From positions 1 through 24,970 of IMG/VR virus record IMGVR_UViG_3300037042_003892: a DNA stretch of 24,970 nucleotides; one strand, 5' to 3'. This stretch comes from a virus. How positions within the stretch are numbered: the first letter of the stretch is position 1; each line of letters starts with the position of its first letter. This document shows positions 1-8,098 of the stretch, in pieces. The position numbers and the translations under genes are program-made. The notes beneath the pieces are model-generated. The model was not told the origin of the DNA and searched no databases. It saw only the letters and a list, made by a program, of their open reading frames with translations.

Positions 1-2
1 GC

Positions 3-173
3 TTCCTCGAAAGTGGATTCGTCTACGCTCCATACGTTCCACTCCAAGTTACACCAACCATCTTTGGTACAGAAGACTTCGTACCACGTAAGGGTGTCAT
101 GACCCGTTACGCCAAGAAGATGGTACGTCCAGACATGTACGGCTTAGTAGTGATCCAAGATATGGTAGGTTGA
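3..173 (+). CDS. gp23: Major capsid protein gp23, C-terminal end (partial)
   Basis: The window opens inside this gene; 56 residues and a TGA stop are visible. The fragment reads LESGFVYAPYVPLQVTPT, then FGTEDFVPRKGVMTRYAKK and MVRPDMYG. This is the conserved C-terminal signature of T4-type major capsid proteins (ESGFVYAPY, PRKG-MTRYGKKMVRPDFYG). In T4, gp23 forms the hexamers of the prohead and mature capsid shell. The 5' part lies outside the window, so length and cleavage site cannot be judged. A strong intrinsic terminator begins 18 bases after the stop, as expected for a highly expressed gene at the end of a transcription unit. Codons here are richer in C at the third position than in most neighbours, which suits high expression. 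The identification is secure. Confidence 0.93.
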   Translation, partial: FLESGFVYAPYVPLQVTPTIFGTEDFVPRKGVMTRYAKKMVRPDMYGLVVIQDMVG

Positions 174-191
174 TCTTAAACTAATCTACTT

Positions 192-219
192 AAAAAAGGC
201 CCTTTACGGGGCCTTTTTT
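192..219 (+). terminator. Intrinsic terminator after gp23
   Basis: GGCCC (198-202) pairs with GGGCC (209-213) around a 6-base loop. Six A upstream pair with the six T downstream, so the hairpin can extend to 11 bp and ends in a T tract. It lies just downstream of the capsid gene stop and separates it from the homing endonuclease gene. Confidence 0.9.
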
Positions 220-241
220 ATTTGTTAAAATATTTATTGAT

Positions 242-817
242 ATGCAAGCAATATATCAAATACAAAATATAATAAACAATAAAATATATATTGGAAGTAC
301 CAACAATATCCGCAAAAGATGGAACAACCATCGTAGTAAATTAAACAATAATATCCATGAAAATAAATATTTACAACAAGCTTGGAATAAATATGGACAA
401 AATAATTTTGAATTTTCTATCATAGAAGAAGTTCAAGATTTTAATAGAATAGAAAAAGAAATATTTTATTTAAATGAAAAAAAATCTTATGAAAGACATA
501 TTGGATATAATTTTGATAAAAATCCAACAGACAAAAGTGGTAAAAATAATCCATTTTATGGAAAACAACACTCACAAGAAGTCAAAGATAAAATTAAATT
601 ATTAGCAAACAATAGAAGCGAAGAATTAAAAAAGAAAATGGGCGAGAAAAATATCGGACAAAACAACAAGTCTGCCGTTTTAAATTGGGAAAATGTTAAA
701 GAAATAAGAAAGTTATATTCTGATGGCAACGAAACATATAGAAGCCTAGCATCTAAATTTAATGTTGCAAAAAGTACAATACAATCAATAATTGAATTTA
801 AATCTTGGAAAGAATAA
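242..817 (+). CDS. Free-standing GIY-YIG homing endonuclease with NUMOD3 and HTH motifs
   Basis: This 191-residue protein has the GIY-YIG nuclease fold at its N-terminus: AIYQI (3-7) and KIYIGST (14-20) are the two signature strands. R26 and H30 in RKRWNNHRSK are the expected catalytic region, and E73 in EKEIFYL is the likely metal-binding glutamate. Residues 102-140 carry NUMOD3-like elements (NPFYGKQHS, then a second G-KN element). Residues 148-190 resemble the helix-turn-helix of intron-type endonucleases (EIRKLYSDG, SLASKFNVAKSTI). Such enzymes nick or cut a homologous allele and spread by recombination. No intron is evident: the gene stands alone between two terminators, directly after gp23. 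It is more AT-rich than gp23 and has no clear Shine-Dalgarno, both typical of a mobile gene. Family assignment is strong; the target site is unknown. Confidence 0.9.
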   Translation: MQAIYQIQNIINNKIYIGSTNNIRKRWNNHRSKLNNNIHENKYLQQAWNKYGQNNFEFSIIEEVQDFNRIEKEIFYLNEKKSYERHIGYNFDKNPTDKSGKNNPFYGKQHSQEVKDKIKLLANNRSEELKKKMGEKNIGQNNKSAVLNWENVKEIRKLYSDGNETYRSLASKFNVAKSTIQSIIEFKSWKE

Positions 818-859
818 TCATATGGTCGGCTGATAGTAGCGAGTTGTTTGATAAAGAAG

Positions 860-888
860 CCCGCCAGAAATGGCGGGTTTTCTTTTTT
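860..888 (+). terminator. Intrinsic terminator, GAAA tetraloop
   Basis: CCCGCCA (860-866) and TGGCGGG (871-877) form a perfect 7-bp stem closed by a GAAA tetraloop, followed by TTTTCTTTTTT. It lies 42 bases past the endonuclease stop and before the first adhesin gene. It is nearly identical to the terminator at 2637-2669. Confidence 0.92.
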
Positions 889-900
889 GTAAACATTAAA

Positions 901-908
901 ACTATTTA
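901..908 (+). promoter_or_regulatory. Candidate phage late-promoter motif ACTATTTA
   Basis: ACTATTTA lies just after a terminator and 39 bases before the first adhesin start. Closely similar motifs stand in the gaps before three other structural genes (2674, 5904, 8985). T4-type late promoters consist of a single AT-rich -10-like element read by gp55, and this motif would suit that role. Function is inferred only from position and recurrence. Confidence 0.4.
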
Positions 909-947
909 TATCTGTTAATAAGTCACGATGTGACGGAGGACAAAAAA

Positions 948-2609
948 ATGTTTTTTTATACAGAAGCAGATAATGGTGGATCTCAAGCTCAAGGATATAC
1001 ATCAAATGTTATTTTCTTTAGCGACTCAACATTAAATTTTAATAATACATGCATTAACAATACAGATGAAGTTATTGTTAATATTAGCGCTACAGGAAAT
1101 GGTTCTGAAACAATTACACTGAGTGATAATTCAGATCAATTTATGTTTTCACCATCATCTTTCACACTTGCTGCTGGAAGCAGTCAAGCTGTAACTGTCA
1201 CATTTAATCCAACTAATTGGGGAGTAAAAACTGCTAATTTAATTGCTAGTTCTTCTGGCGGTAATTCTGCAACAGCTTCATTAACAGGTATTTGTGTAGC
1301 AGATCCTCTTATAATAACCTCAAGTGTTGGGTCACTCAACTTTAACAACACATATGTTTCGCAAACTTCTAGTGTGACATTTACTGTTTCAGCAGGTGGA
1401 ACAGTTCAAGATATAGTATTAATGTCAGACGATACAGATCAATTTGATTTCTCACCAGCTTCATTTAGTATGACTGGAGCCAATCAATCTCAGACTGTCA
1501 CAGTATATTTTACACCAACCTCTAATGGTTCAAAAGTTGGTATATTAACACTAAGTGCTTCAGGTGGTGACGTCGCTCACGTATCAATGAGTGGTTCTGC
1601 TATTTATCAACCACTTGTATTATCATCAAGTGTTAGCAGCCTACAGTTCAATGATACTTCAGTCAACACAGTAAGTTCTAAACAATTTAATATAACAGTT
1701 ACTGGTACTGGCTCAGAACAACTTACATTTAGCAGCAATTCCAGTAATTTTTATACAACTGCCGATCCATTTATAGCAATAGATGGTGGCCAAAATTATA
1801 GAATTACAGCTATGTTTGCTCCTACAACCGTTGGAACTAAAACTGGTCAATTAACAATAAGTTCTTCTGGTGGAGACACTGAAGTAATTAATGTACAGGG
1901 TAGTGCAATTGAACAGTATTATAACAATACTTCACTTCTATTAAGAGGAGATGGCTTGAATGGTAGTACTAATATAATTGATAGTAGTATGAATAATTCA
2001 ACTGTTAGCGTATTTGGAAATACTGCGATAAGTACTACACGAAGTAAATACGGTGGAAGTAGTATATATTTTGATGGTAACGGAGATTATTTAACAATAC
2101 CTAACAGCACAAATTATGATTTTGGTACCGGTAACTTTACAATTGAAATGTGGGTTAATCCATCCGCTACCGGTTTGGCAAATGGTGCTCAAAAATTCCT
2201 TTTCGGTAAAAGAGCGTCAGCTACTTCTTATGCCTCAGTTGTAGGTTTCTTGACATATAGCACTGTTACCTCTAATTTCAGTGTTTCTTTCTTCCGTTCA
2301 ACAACTGGTACTTCGTATTCTCTCCAATACACTTCGCCAGCAACTTTTGTTTCACCAAATGTTTGGACGCATTTAGCATTTGTTAGAAACGGAAATGAAT
2401 ATTCAGTATATGTTAATGGTATTAAATATATTGCTGCCGCTGCAGCTTCTGGTCTTGTATTCAACAATACCAGCGCATTCTCTGTTGGTTCAACATATTC
2501 GGCAGTTTCACCTGGCACATCAGGATTTGCCGGTTATATAGACGATTTCAGAGTTACAAAGGGTGTTGCAAGATATACCAGCAACTTTACTCCTCCAGGA
2601 GCACTGTAA
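948..2609 (+). CDS. Adhesin-like virion protein, 3 Ig-like repeats plus LamG lectin domain
   Basis: I start this 553-residue protein at ATG 948 because GGAGG (935-939) sits 8 bases upstream; an in-frame GTG at 930 would put the Shine-Dalgarno inside the gene. Three tandem repeats of about 100 residues follow the pattern LxxSSVxxLxFNxT ... SDxSDQFxFSPxSFxL ... FxPTxxGxKxGxLTLSxSGGD, typical of ASH/HYDIN-type (choice-of-anchor D) Ig-like domains. The last 220 or so residues form a concanavalin-like LamG domain (LLLRGDGLNGST, GTGNFTIEMWVNP, WTHLAFVRNGNEYSVYVNG, and a C-terminal DDFRVTKGVARY). Such proteins usually decorate the capsid or tail and bind cell-surface glycans. It lies between gp23 and the neck genes and is a paralogue of the next gene. 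Domain calls are good; host-binding is inferred. Confidence 0.8.
   Translation: MFFYTEADNGGSQAQGYTSNVIFFSDSTLNFNNTCINNTDEVIVNISATGNGSETITLSDNSDQFMFSPSSFTLAAGSSQAVTVTFNPTNWGVKTANLIASSSGGNSATASLTGICVADPLIITSSVGSLNFNNTYVSQTSSVTFTVSAGGTVQDIVLMSDDTDQFDFSPASFSMTGANQSQTVTVYFTPTSNGSKVGILTLSASGGDVAHVSMSGSAIYQPLVLSSSVSSLQFNDTSVNTVSSKQFNITVTGTGSEQLTFSSNSSNFYTTADPFIAIDGGQNYRITAMFAPTTVGTKTGQLTISSSGGDTEVINVQGSAIEQYYNNTSLLLRGDGLNGSTNIIDSSMNNSTVSVFGNTAISTTRSKYGGSSIYFDGNGDYLTIPNSTNYDFGTGNFTIEMWVNPSATGLANGAQKFLFGKRASATSYASVVGFLTYSTVTSNFSVSFFRSTTGTSYSLQYTSPATFVSPNVWTHLAFVRNGNEYSVYVNGIKYIAAAAASGLVFNNTSAFSVGSTYSAVSPGTSGFAGYIDDFRVTKGVARYTSNFTPPGAL
1010..1914 (+). repeat. Three tandem Ig-like coding repeats, period about 300 bases
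   Basis: Repeat units begin near 1010, 1305 and 1611. Each opens with the pattern leading to SSVxxLxF and closes with SxSGGD and a G-S-A-I linker. The units are similar in protein sequence but diverged in DNA, so they are old duplications rather than a fresh expansion. Confidence 0.75.
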
Positions 2610-2636
2610 TAAACAACAAACAATTTAATTTGTTAT

Positions 2637-2669
2637 CCCGCCTGAAATATGGCGGGTTTTCTTTTCTTT
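2637..2669 (+). terminator. Intrinsic terminator after first adhesin gene
   Basis: CCCGCC (2637-2642) pairs with GGCGGG (2651-2656) over an 8-base loop and is followed by TTTTCTTTTCTTT. Stem and tail closely match the terminator at 860-888, suggesting that the terminator was duplicated together with the downstream adhesin gene. Confidence 0.9.
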
Positions 2670-2673
2670 AAAA

Positions 2674-2681
2674 ACTACTTA
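2674..2681 (+). promoter_or_regulatory. Candidate late-promoter motif ACTACTTA
   Basis: This is a one-base variant of the ACTATTTA motif. It lies 4 bases past a terminator tail and 11 bases before the second adhesin start. The layout of terminator then motif then adhesin repeats that at 860-948. Confidence 0.35.
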
Positions 2682-2692
2682 CAACAAAGAAT

Positions 2693-5600
2693 ATGCTAGC
2701 TTTCTATAGAATAGATCCTGAAAATATTTTCAATTTAAGTTCAAGTGTTGAAAGTATTACATTTGATTCTACAATTATTAATAATATTAGTAATGAAGAA
2801 ATATTCTATATTTCCGCTACAGGCAATGCTACAGAGACTGTTTTTATTTCTTCAAGCAATGAATTGTTCGGCTATTCATCTTCTAGTTTTGAATTGGTCG
2901 GTGGTCAATCTCCAATACCTATAGAACTAGTATTCTCGCCTGATACTATTGGTCAAAAATCGGGTAGTTTATATTTAAGCAGTTCAAACGGAGACACATT
3001 AAATATTTCGTTAAATGGTCTTGCAATTCCAGAACCATTAATTTTAAAATCAAGTGTTGAAAATATATATTTTCCTTCATTATATATTGGAAGTAGCAGT
3101 CAGTCAACATTTACAGTTACAGCAGACGAAGACAATATAGAAACAGTAACTTTATCTGACGATAGCGATCAATTTTCATTTTCACCAGCTAGTTTTGTAT
3201 TAACTGGTGGTGTTACGATTCAAACAGTTACTGCTAGTTTTACTCCAACAAGTCTTGGTTCAAAGACAGGTAATTTAACTTTAACGTCTACAAGTGGCAG
3301 CACACTTATTATACAACTTGATGGGGCTGGTGTACATACTGCACTAGTATTAACTTCTAGTGTTTCAGTGTTGAGTTTTTCGGGAACTTACATAAATACA
3401 ACTAGCTCAAACACATTTACTGTTTCTGCTGCTGGTTCTGGACAAATAGAAAATATAACAGTTACAGATAATACAAATCAATTTAATTTTAGTCCGTCTA
3501 ACTTTTATTTAACTGGTGGTGGTAGTCCACAGATTGTTAGTGTTGATTTCGCTCCAACATCAATAGGTGTTAAATCTGGGCTAATAACATTCAGTTCTTC
3601 AGGCGGGGATTTACTTGACGTAGCTCTTTCGGGAAGCGGGATCATTCTTCCACTTTTCTTGACATCAAGTGTTGAAAGTTTAGTTTTTCCAGAAACATCA
3701 TTAAGAACAATCAAAAGAAAAACATTTAATGTCACTGCTGGTGGTACTGGTAGTGCTTTAGTTTATGTAAGAGAGAGTCTTGCAGATTTTCAACGCTCTC
3801 CTTCAAGCTTTAATTTAGTTGGTAGTGATATAAATCCAGATGTAGTTACAATTACTTTTTATCCTTATAGCTATGGTATAAAAACTGGTTTGGTAACGCT
3901 TACTTCAAGTCAAGGTCAAGTAAAATATATTCAAGTCACTGGTACTTGTACGCCACCACCAGCAATATTAAAATTAAATAAAACCAATATGATATTTCCA
4001 AATACTTTTGTTGGTAGTTCTAGTTCTCAAATATTTACAGTATCTGCTGCTGGAACAGTTAATGAAACAGTAGTAATAACTGATAATTCAAGTTATTTTA
4101 GTTTTAATCCATCTAATTTTTCATTATCAGGTAGTAGTCCATCTGTTGTCATTACTGGTTCATTTAATCCAGATTCTAAAAGCTTATTTACAGGATTGGT
4201 CACAGTAAGTGCTAGTCGCGGTAGTGTTAAAACACTAAGAGTAACCGGTTCTGGCATATATGCGCCACTAATTCTAACTTCAAGTGTAAATTCTATAGAT
4301 TTTGGAACTTTTTATGTTGGAACTTCTAATTTTGTTTCTTATAGTGTTTCTGCTGGTGGATTAGGTAGTGAAACTGTAACTGTTTCAGATAATTCTAGTC
4401 AGTTTAGCTTTAATACATTAACATTTCCATTAACTGGTGGGGGTTCTTCTTATCCAGTTACTGCATCATTTAATCCAACAAGAACTGGAACAAGTACTGG
4501 TATTATGACACTAAGTGCTAGTGGAGGAAATATTAAAAACATTTCTTTGACAGGCTCTGCTATATATGCTCCGCTTGCTCTAACTTCAAGTACAAATGTA
4601 TTAAATTTCCCCGATACAGTTGAAAGCGAAACTAATATATTAACTTTTACAATTTCTGCTGGAGGTCTTGGTGGAACTGAAACAGTCACGCTATCCGATG
4701 ATTCTGATCAATTTAGCTTCTCTACTTCTTCTTTTAATTTATCAGCTGGTGGTTCAATATTGATAACCGGCTCTTTCTCCCCTACTTCTATTGGTATAAA
4801 AACTGGCTTGCTTACACTTAGTGCAAGTGGTGGAGACATTGAACAAATACAACTTAGTGGAACAGCTACGGCTTATATGACACCACTTGCAATATCGTCC
4901 GTTACAAATCCAATAATATTTGGAAATACAAATATTTTGTCAATTTCTTCTTCTATTTTTGTTGTGACAGCTTCTGGTCCTTCTTCCAAGACTGAAACTG
5001 TTACGATAATAGAAAATTCACTAGATTATTCATTTTCTCCTTCTGTGTTTAATATTAGCGGCGGCGCACAGCAGTATGTTACTGCAACATATATGCCAAC
5101 TTCAAATGGTGCGAAATATATAACAGCATCCCTAAGCGCCTCTGGTGGCAGTACTTATACGATTCAAGTCAGTGGAACAACGACAGATCAATATTCTTCC
5201 AGCATTTCTTTCCTTTTGAGAGGCGATGGTGTTTCAGGTAGTACTACCATAGTTGATAGCTCAACAAGTCCAATAGTTCTTACAAGAAGAGGTGGCGAAT
5301 TCTTGAGTAGTGATCAAGCAAAATATGGTCCAACAAGTATATATTTCACTGGTTTTAATAGTAATTTGCGTCGCACTGAAGGTACTCCAACTTCTACTAA
5401 TTTTGCTTTTGGTACCGGTAGTTTTACACTAGAATGGTGGATGTATTATACAAACCCTGTTAATACTTCTGAACAGCCTTTTTTATTTTTAAGTACAGCA
5501 ACTGTGGCTAGTATCAACACGGCACAAATGAGAATATCTCTTGTAAGTCCTTCTGGCGTATTACGAACAATAGCAAGCAAAGTTAATGCGCCTGCTGAAA

Positions 5601-5893
5601 CAGTCACTATTGATTCTTCAATTACAAATGGAGCATTTTTTCGAAATGGCTGGCACCATGTCGCGGTTACAAGAGAATCTAGTATATTAAGAATATATGT
5701 TGATGGAATTCATCGTGTTTCAGGAACACTTAATGCGCATAACTATACAAATATACAAACTTTATATATTGGTAGTGTAACGACAAATTCAGGAGTAAAT
5801 TCTTATATGGGTTATCTTGATGATTATACCGTAACTAAAGGCGTTGCAAGATATATAGGAACCGGCAGCTTTACACCACCGGGTGCTTATTAA
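2693..5893 (+). CDS. Large adhesin-like virion protein, 8 Ig-like repeats plus LamG lectin domain
   Basis: This 1066-residue protein has the same design as the preceding gene but with eight tandem Ig-like (ASH/HYDIN-type) repeats. Repeat starts read SSVESITF, SSVENIYF, SSVSVLSF, SSVESLVF, NKTNMIFP, SSVNSIDF, SSTNVLNF and SVTNPIIF, near bases 2732, 3037, 3340, 3648, 3963, 4264, 4570 and 4882. A LamG-like domain fills the C-terminal 240 or so residues (FLLRGDGVSGST, GTGSFTLEWWMYY, WHHVAVTRESSILRIYVDG, DDYTVTKGVARY). The repeats probably form a stalk that presents the lectin tip. The start has only a weak ribosome-binding site (ACAAAGAAT). There is no terminator before the next gene, but an ACTATTTA motif follows at 5904. 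Role as a fibre or decoration protein is inferred from domains and position. Confidence 0.8.
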   Translation: MLAFYRIDPENIFNLSSSVESITFDSTIINNISNEEIFYISATGNATETVFISSSNELFGYSSSSFELVGGQSPIPIELVFSPDTIGQKSGSLYLSSSNGDTLNISLNGLAIPEPLILKSSVENIYFPSLYIGSSSQSTFTVTADEDNIETVTLSDDSDQFSFSPASFVLTGGVTIQTVTASFTPTSLGSKTGNLTLTSTSGSTLIIQLDGAGVHTALVLTSSVSVLSFSGTYINTTSSNTFTVSAAGSGQIENITVTDNTNQFNFSPSNFYLTGGGSPQIVSVDFAPTSIGVKSGLITFSSSGGDLLDVALSGSGIILPLFLTSSVESLVFPETSLRTIKRKTFNVTAGGTGSALVYVRESLADFQRSPSSFNLVGSDINPDVVTITFYPYSYGIKTGLVTLTSSQGQVKYIQVTGTCTPPPAILKLNKTNMIFPNTFVGSSSSQIFTVSAAGTVNETVVITDNSSYFSFNPSNFSLSGSSPSVVITGSFNPDSKSLFTGLVTVSASRGSVKTLRVTGSGIYAPLILTSSVNSIDFGTFYVGTSNFVSYSVSAGGLGSETVTVSDNSSQFSFNTLTFPLTGGGSSYPVTASFNPTRTGTSTGIMTLSASGGNIKNISLTGSAIYAPLALTSSTNVLNFPDTVESETNILTFTISAGGLGGTETVTLSDDSDQFSFSTSSFNLSAGGSILITGSFSPTSIGIKTGLLTLSASGGDIEQIQLSGTATAYMTPLAISSVTNPIIFGNTNILSISSSIFVVTASGPSSKTETVTIIENSLDYSFSPSVFNISGGAQQYVTATYMPTSNGAKYITASLSASGGSTYTIQVSGTTTDQYSSSISFLLRGDGVSGSTTIVDSSTSPIVLTRRGGEFLSSDQAKYGPTSIYFTGFNSNLRRTEGTPTSTNFAFGTGSFTLEWWMYYTNPVNTSEQPFLFLSTATVASINTAQMRISLVSPSGVLRTIASKVNAPAETVTIDSSITNGAFFRNGWHHVAVTRESSILRIYVDGIHRVSGTLNAHNYTNIQTLYIGSVTTNSGVNSYMGYLDDYTVTKGVARYIGTGSFTPPGAY
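2732..5184 (+). repeat. Eight tandem Ig-like coding repeats, period about 300-315 bases
   Basis: Eight units encode a strand pattern beginning xLxSSVxxxxF and ending TLSxSGGxxxxIxLxGxxIxxPL. Unit 5 (near 3963) is the most diverged at its start. Variation in unit number between this gene (8) and its neighbour (3) points to expansion or loss by recombination between repeats. Confidence 0.75.
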
Positions 5894-5903
5894 TATAAAT
5901 TAA

Positions 5904-5911
5904 ACTATTTA
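5904..5911 (+). promoter_or_regulatory. Candidate late-promoter motif ACTATTTA
   Basis: This exact ACTATTTA lies in the 42-base gap between the second adhesin gene and the gp13-like gene, 24 bases before the ATG and upstream of its GGAG ribosome-binding site. Confidence 0.4.
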
Positions 5912-5935
5912 CAATAGCCTTGGAGAAAATAATTA

Positions 5936-7252
5936 ATGTCTGTACCTGTTTTAACACCAAAACAACAAACTAGCGCTATTATACTGCCAGCAACAGGTAC
6001 ATTTTCAAGTGTTGCATCTAATTTACCTATCGGTGTTTATTCTACAAACACAGACTTTATAAGTGGCGCAGTAGATCAAGTTGCCTATACATATAAAATG
6101 ATAGGTGGAGATGTTCTTGATATAGAAATAACTGAAGGTCAAGTATATGCAGCATATGAAGATGCTGTACTAACTTATTCTTATTTCGTAAATCTTCATC
6201 AAGCAAAAAGTTCTGTTGGTATGCTTCTCGGTTCACCAACAGGTACATTCAATAGTGATGGTGAAATAAAGAGCGGAAGTGCTCTTTTTGATCTTATTAG
6301 TGGTTCTGGTCCATTAAATCTTGCATATCCAATGTATGACATTACAGCTGTTCGTGATGTTGCTGATGCATTTTCTCATGAAGCTGGCGTCGGCGGAAGA
6401 ATAGATATATATTCAGCATCATTTGAAGCTGGAGAAATGAAGCAAGATTATGATTTACAACAAATAGTAAACAATTTGGCAAGCGATGTTAGCTCTTCAC
6501 TTTACGGTAAAATAACATCAGGTGCAAGAATAACAGTTAGAAAAGTATTCTATAAATCAGCACGTGCAATGTGGAGATTTTATGGTTATTATGGCGGTTT
6601 AAATGCAGTAGGAAATCTTTCCACGTATGGCCAATATGCCGATGATAGTACTTTTGAAGTCATTCCAGCTTGGCATAACAAACTTCAAGCTATGGCATAT
6701 GAAGATAATATTTATACTCGCATCTCTCACTATTCATACGAAATTAAGAATAATCATTTAAGACTTTATCCAGCTCCCGATGCAACAGATATCAGAACAT
6801 TCTGGTTTGAATTTAGTGTTGGTTCTGGCGCTGGTGCTAATGTCGGTATTGGTCAACTATCAGGCTCTTCTTATACCGAAATAGCTGCAAAAGATCCACG
6901 AATTGGTGGTGTTAATAATATTAATACTCTTCCTTTCTCAAATATTCCATTCCAGAATATAAATGCGATTGGTAAGCATTGGATTCGTCGTTATGCACTA
7001 GCAGTTGCCAAAGGAATGCTAGCAGAAGTTCGTTCTAAATTCCAAACAATACCAATCCCAGGTGAGAGTGTTACGCTAAATGGAGCTGACTTAAGAGCGC
7101 AAAGTAAAGAAGAAAAAGATGCTCTTAAAGAAGAACTTGTAAAAATTCTTGAAGATACAGATTATGCAATACTTGCAGAAAAGAGAACAGCTATGTCTGA
7201 TAATACTAATAAGATATTGAGTGCTGTTCCGAATGTTATATTTGTTGGTTAA
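5936..7252 (+). CDS. Neck or head-completion structural protein (gp13-like candidate)
   Basis: This 438-residue protein starts at ATG 5936 with GGAG at 5922-5925. It is immediately followed by gp14- and gp15-like genes, the position gp13 occupies in T4 (13-14-15). I see no textbook motif. The central part is aromatic-rich (RAMWRFYGYYGGLNA, VIPAWHNKLQAMAYEDNIY). The C-terminal part reads KHWIRRYALAVAKGMLAEVR, then IPIPGESVTLNGADL and a charged helix, a pattern I associate with head-tail connector or neck proteins of T4-type phages. It is longer than T4 gp13 (309 residues). A structural role is very likely from context and the absence of catalytic motifs; naming it gp13 is tentative. Confidence 0.6.
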   Translation: MSVPVLTPKQQTSAIILPATGTFSSVASNLPIGVYSTNTDFISGAVDQVAYTYKMIGGDVLDIEITEGQVYAAYEDAVLTYSYFVNLHQAKSSVGMLLGSPTGTFNSDGEIKSGSALFDLISGSGPLNLAYPMYDITAVRDVADAFSHEAGVGGRIDIYSASFEAGEMKQDYDLQQIVNNLASDVSSSLYGKITSGARITVRKVFYKSARAMWRFYGYYGGLNAVGNLSTYGQYADDSTFEVIPAWHNKLQAMAYEDNIYTRISHYSYEIKNNHLRLYPAPDATDIRTFWFEFSVGSGAGANVGIGQLSGSSYTEIAAKDPRIGGVNNINTLPFSNIPFQNINAIGKHWIRRYALAVAKGMLAEVRSKFQTIPIPGESVTLNGADLRAQSKEEKDALKEELVKILEDTDYAILAEKRTAMSDNTNKILSAVPNVIFVG

Positions 7253-7269
7253 ATTTGGTGGTGATTTAA

Positions 7270-8088
7270 ATGTCTAGAAAAAAGAAAATAGATCAAAATA
7301 AATGGTCGCAACCAGAACAACCTCCTCCACCAATGTTTTTGGGAAAGAAGGAACGAGATTTAACCAAACAAGTCAATGATGAATTGATTGAACGAGTTAT
7401 TGGTCAAACTATTGTTTATTTTCCATTAAATATAAAAAATAGTAATTTTCACCCTCTTTATGGCGAAGCAATAAGCAAATCTTTTCTTCGTCCTATTTTA
7501 ATAAAAGCACTAATCAAAACAGACGAACATGAAACTTCAACTGAAGTTTATGGTCTTGATAAAAGCTCAAAAATAACTATTAATTTTCATAAAAGAAGAT
7601 TAACTGAAGATCAAGATCTATTCGTTCGTGAAGGTGATATTGTTTTTTATGGATTAAATTTTTATGAAATCGTAAAATTAGCAGAACCAAGACCATTATT
7701 CGGTCAAGTTGATCATAAATTTGAAATTCAAACAACATGTATTCGCGTGAGAGAAGGTTTCTTTAACGAACCTATTGAGCTATTACAAATAAGAGAAAAT
7801 ATTCGTCTAGCAGGAACACAAGAGCAATCTGTAGCCGAACAAATAATAGCTTCAACTCCTATAGAAGTTGCATGTGGTGGCAAAATTCAATTAGTTTCTG
7901 CTAAAAGAACTAGTTCACAACGCTCTCAGTTTTTAGATTATGTAAATAATGGTCAAAAATATAAAGGATGCATTATTTACATAACAGAAATTGATGAAGA
8001 TGAAATCTATGGAGTGTTTGACGTTGCTGAAAAATTCTTTTTCAACGAAGGTGGAAATTGGATTGAAAGTAATTTGTATGCTTTTTAA
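7270..8088 (+). CDS. gp14: Neck protein gp14
   Basis: This 272-residue protein (T4 gp14 is 256) has the conserved N-terminal block LGKKERDLTKQVNDELIERV, then GQTIVYFPL and YGEAISKSFLRP, and a central VREGDIVFYGLNFYEIVKL, typical of gp14-type neck proteins in marine and distant T4-like phages. A GGTGGTGAT ribosome-binding site overlaps the end of the preceding gene region, so the two are likely cotranslated. In T4, gp13 and gp14 form the collar that closes the filled head and receives the tail. The residues after about 190 are less conserved to my eye. The gp13-like, gp14, gp15, gp18, gp19 order supports the call. Confidence 0.72.
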   Translation: MSRKKKIDQNKWSQPEQPPPPMFLGKKERDLTKQVNDELIERVIGQTIVYFPLNIKNSNFHPLYGEAISKSFLRPILIKALIKTDEHETSTEVYGLDKSSKITINFHKRRLTEDQDLFVREGDIVFYGLNFYEIVKLAEPRPLFGQVDHKFEIQTTCIRVREGFFNEPIELLQIRENIRLAGTQEQSVAEQIIASTPIEVACGGKIQLVSAKRTSSQRSQFLDYVNNGQKYKGCIIYITEIDEDEIYGVFDVAEKFFFNEGGNWIESNLYAF

Positions 8089-8098
8089 GGATTAAAAC

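Noticed and set aside
900-912. TATAAATA on the minus strand, identical to the T4 late promoter
   Set aside because: It would transcribe leftward through the terminator and away from any gene. The plus-strand reading ACTATTTA fits the other sites better.
930-947. Upstream GTG start for the first adhesin gene
   Set aside because: The GGAGG ribosome-binding site would be inside the coding region; it is ideally placed for ATG 948.
2732-5184. Regular 300-base repeats considered as a non-coding or CRISPR-like array
   Set aside because: They are protein-coding Ig-like domains in one continuous frame, with no short identical repeats or spacers.
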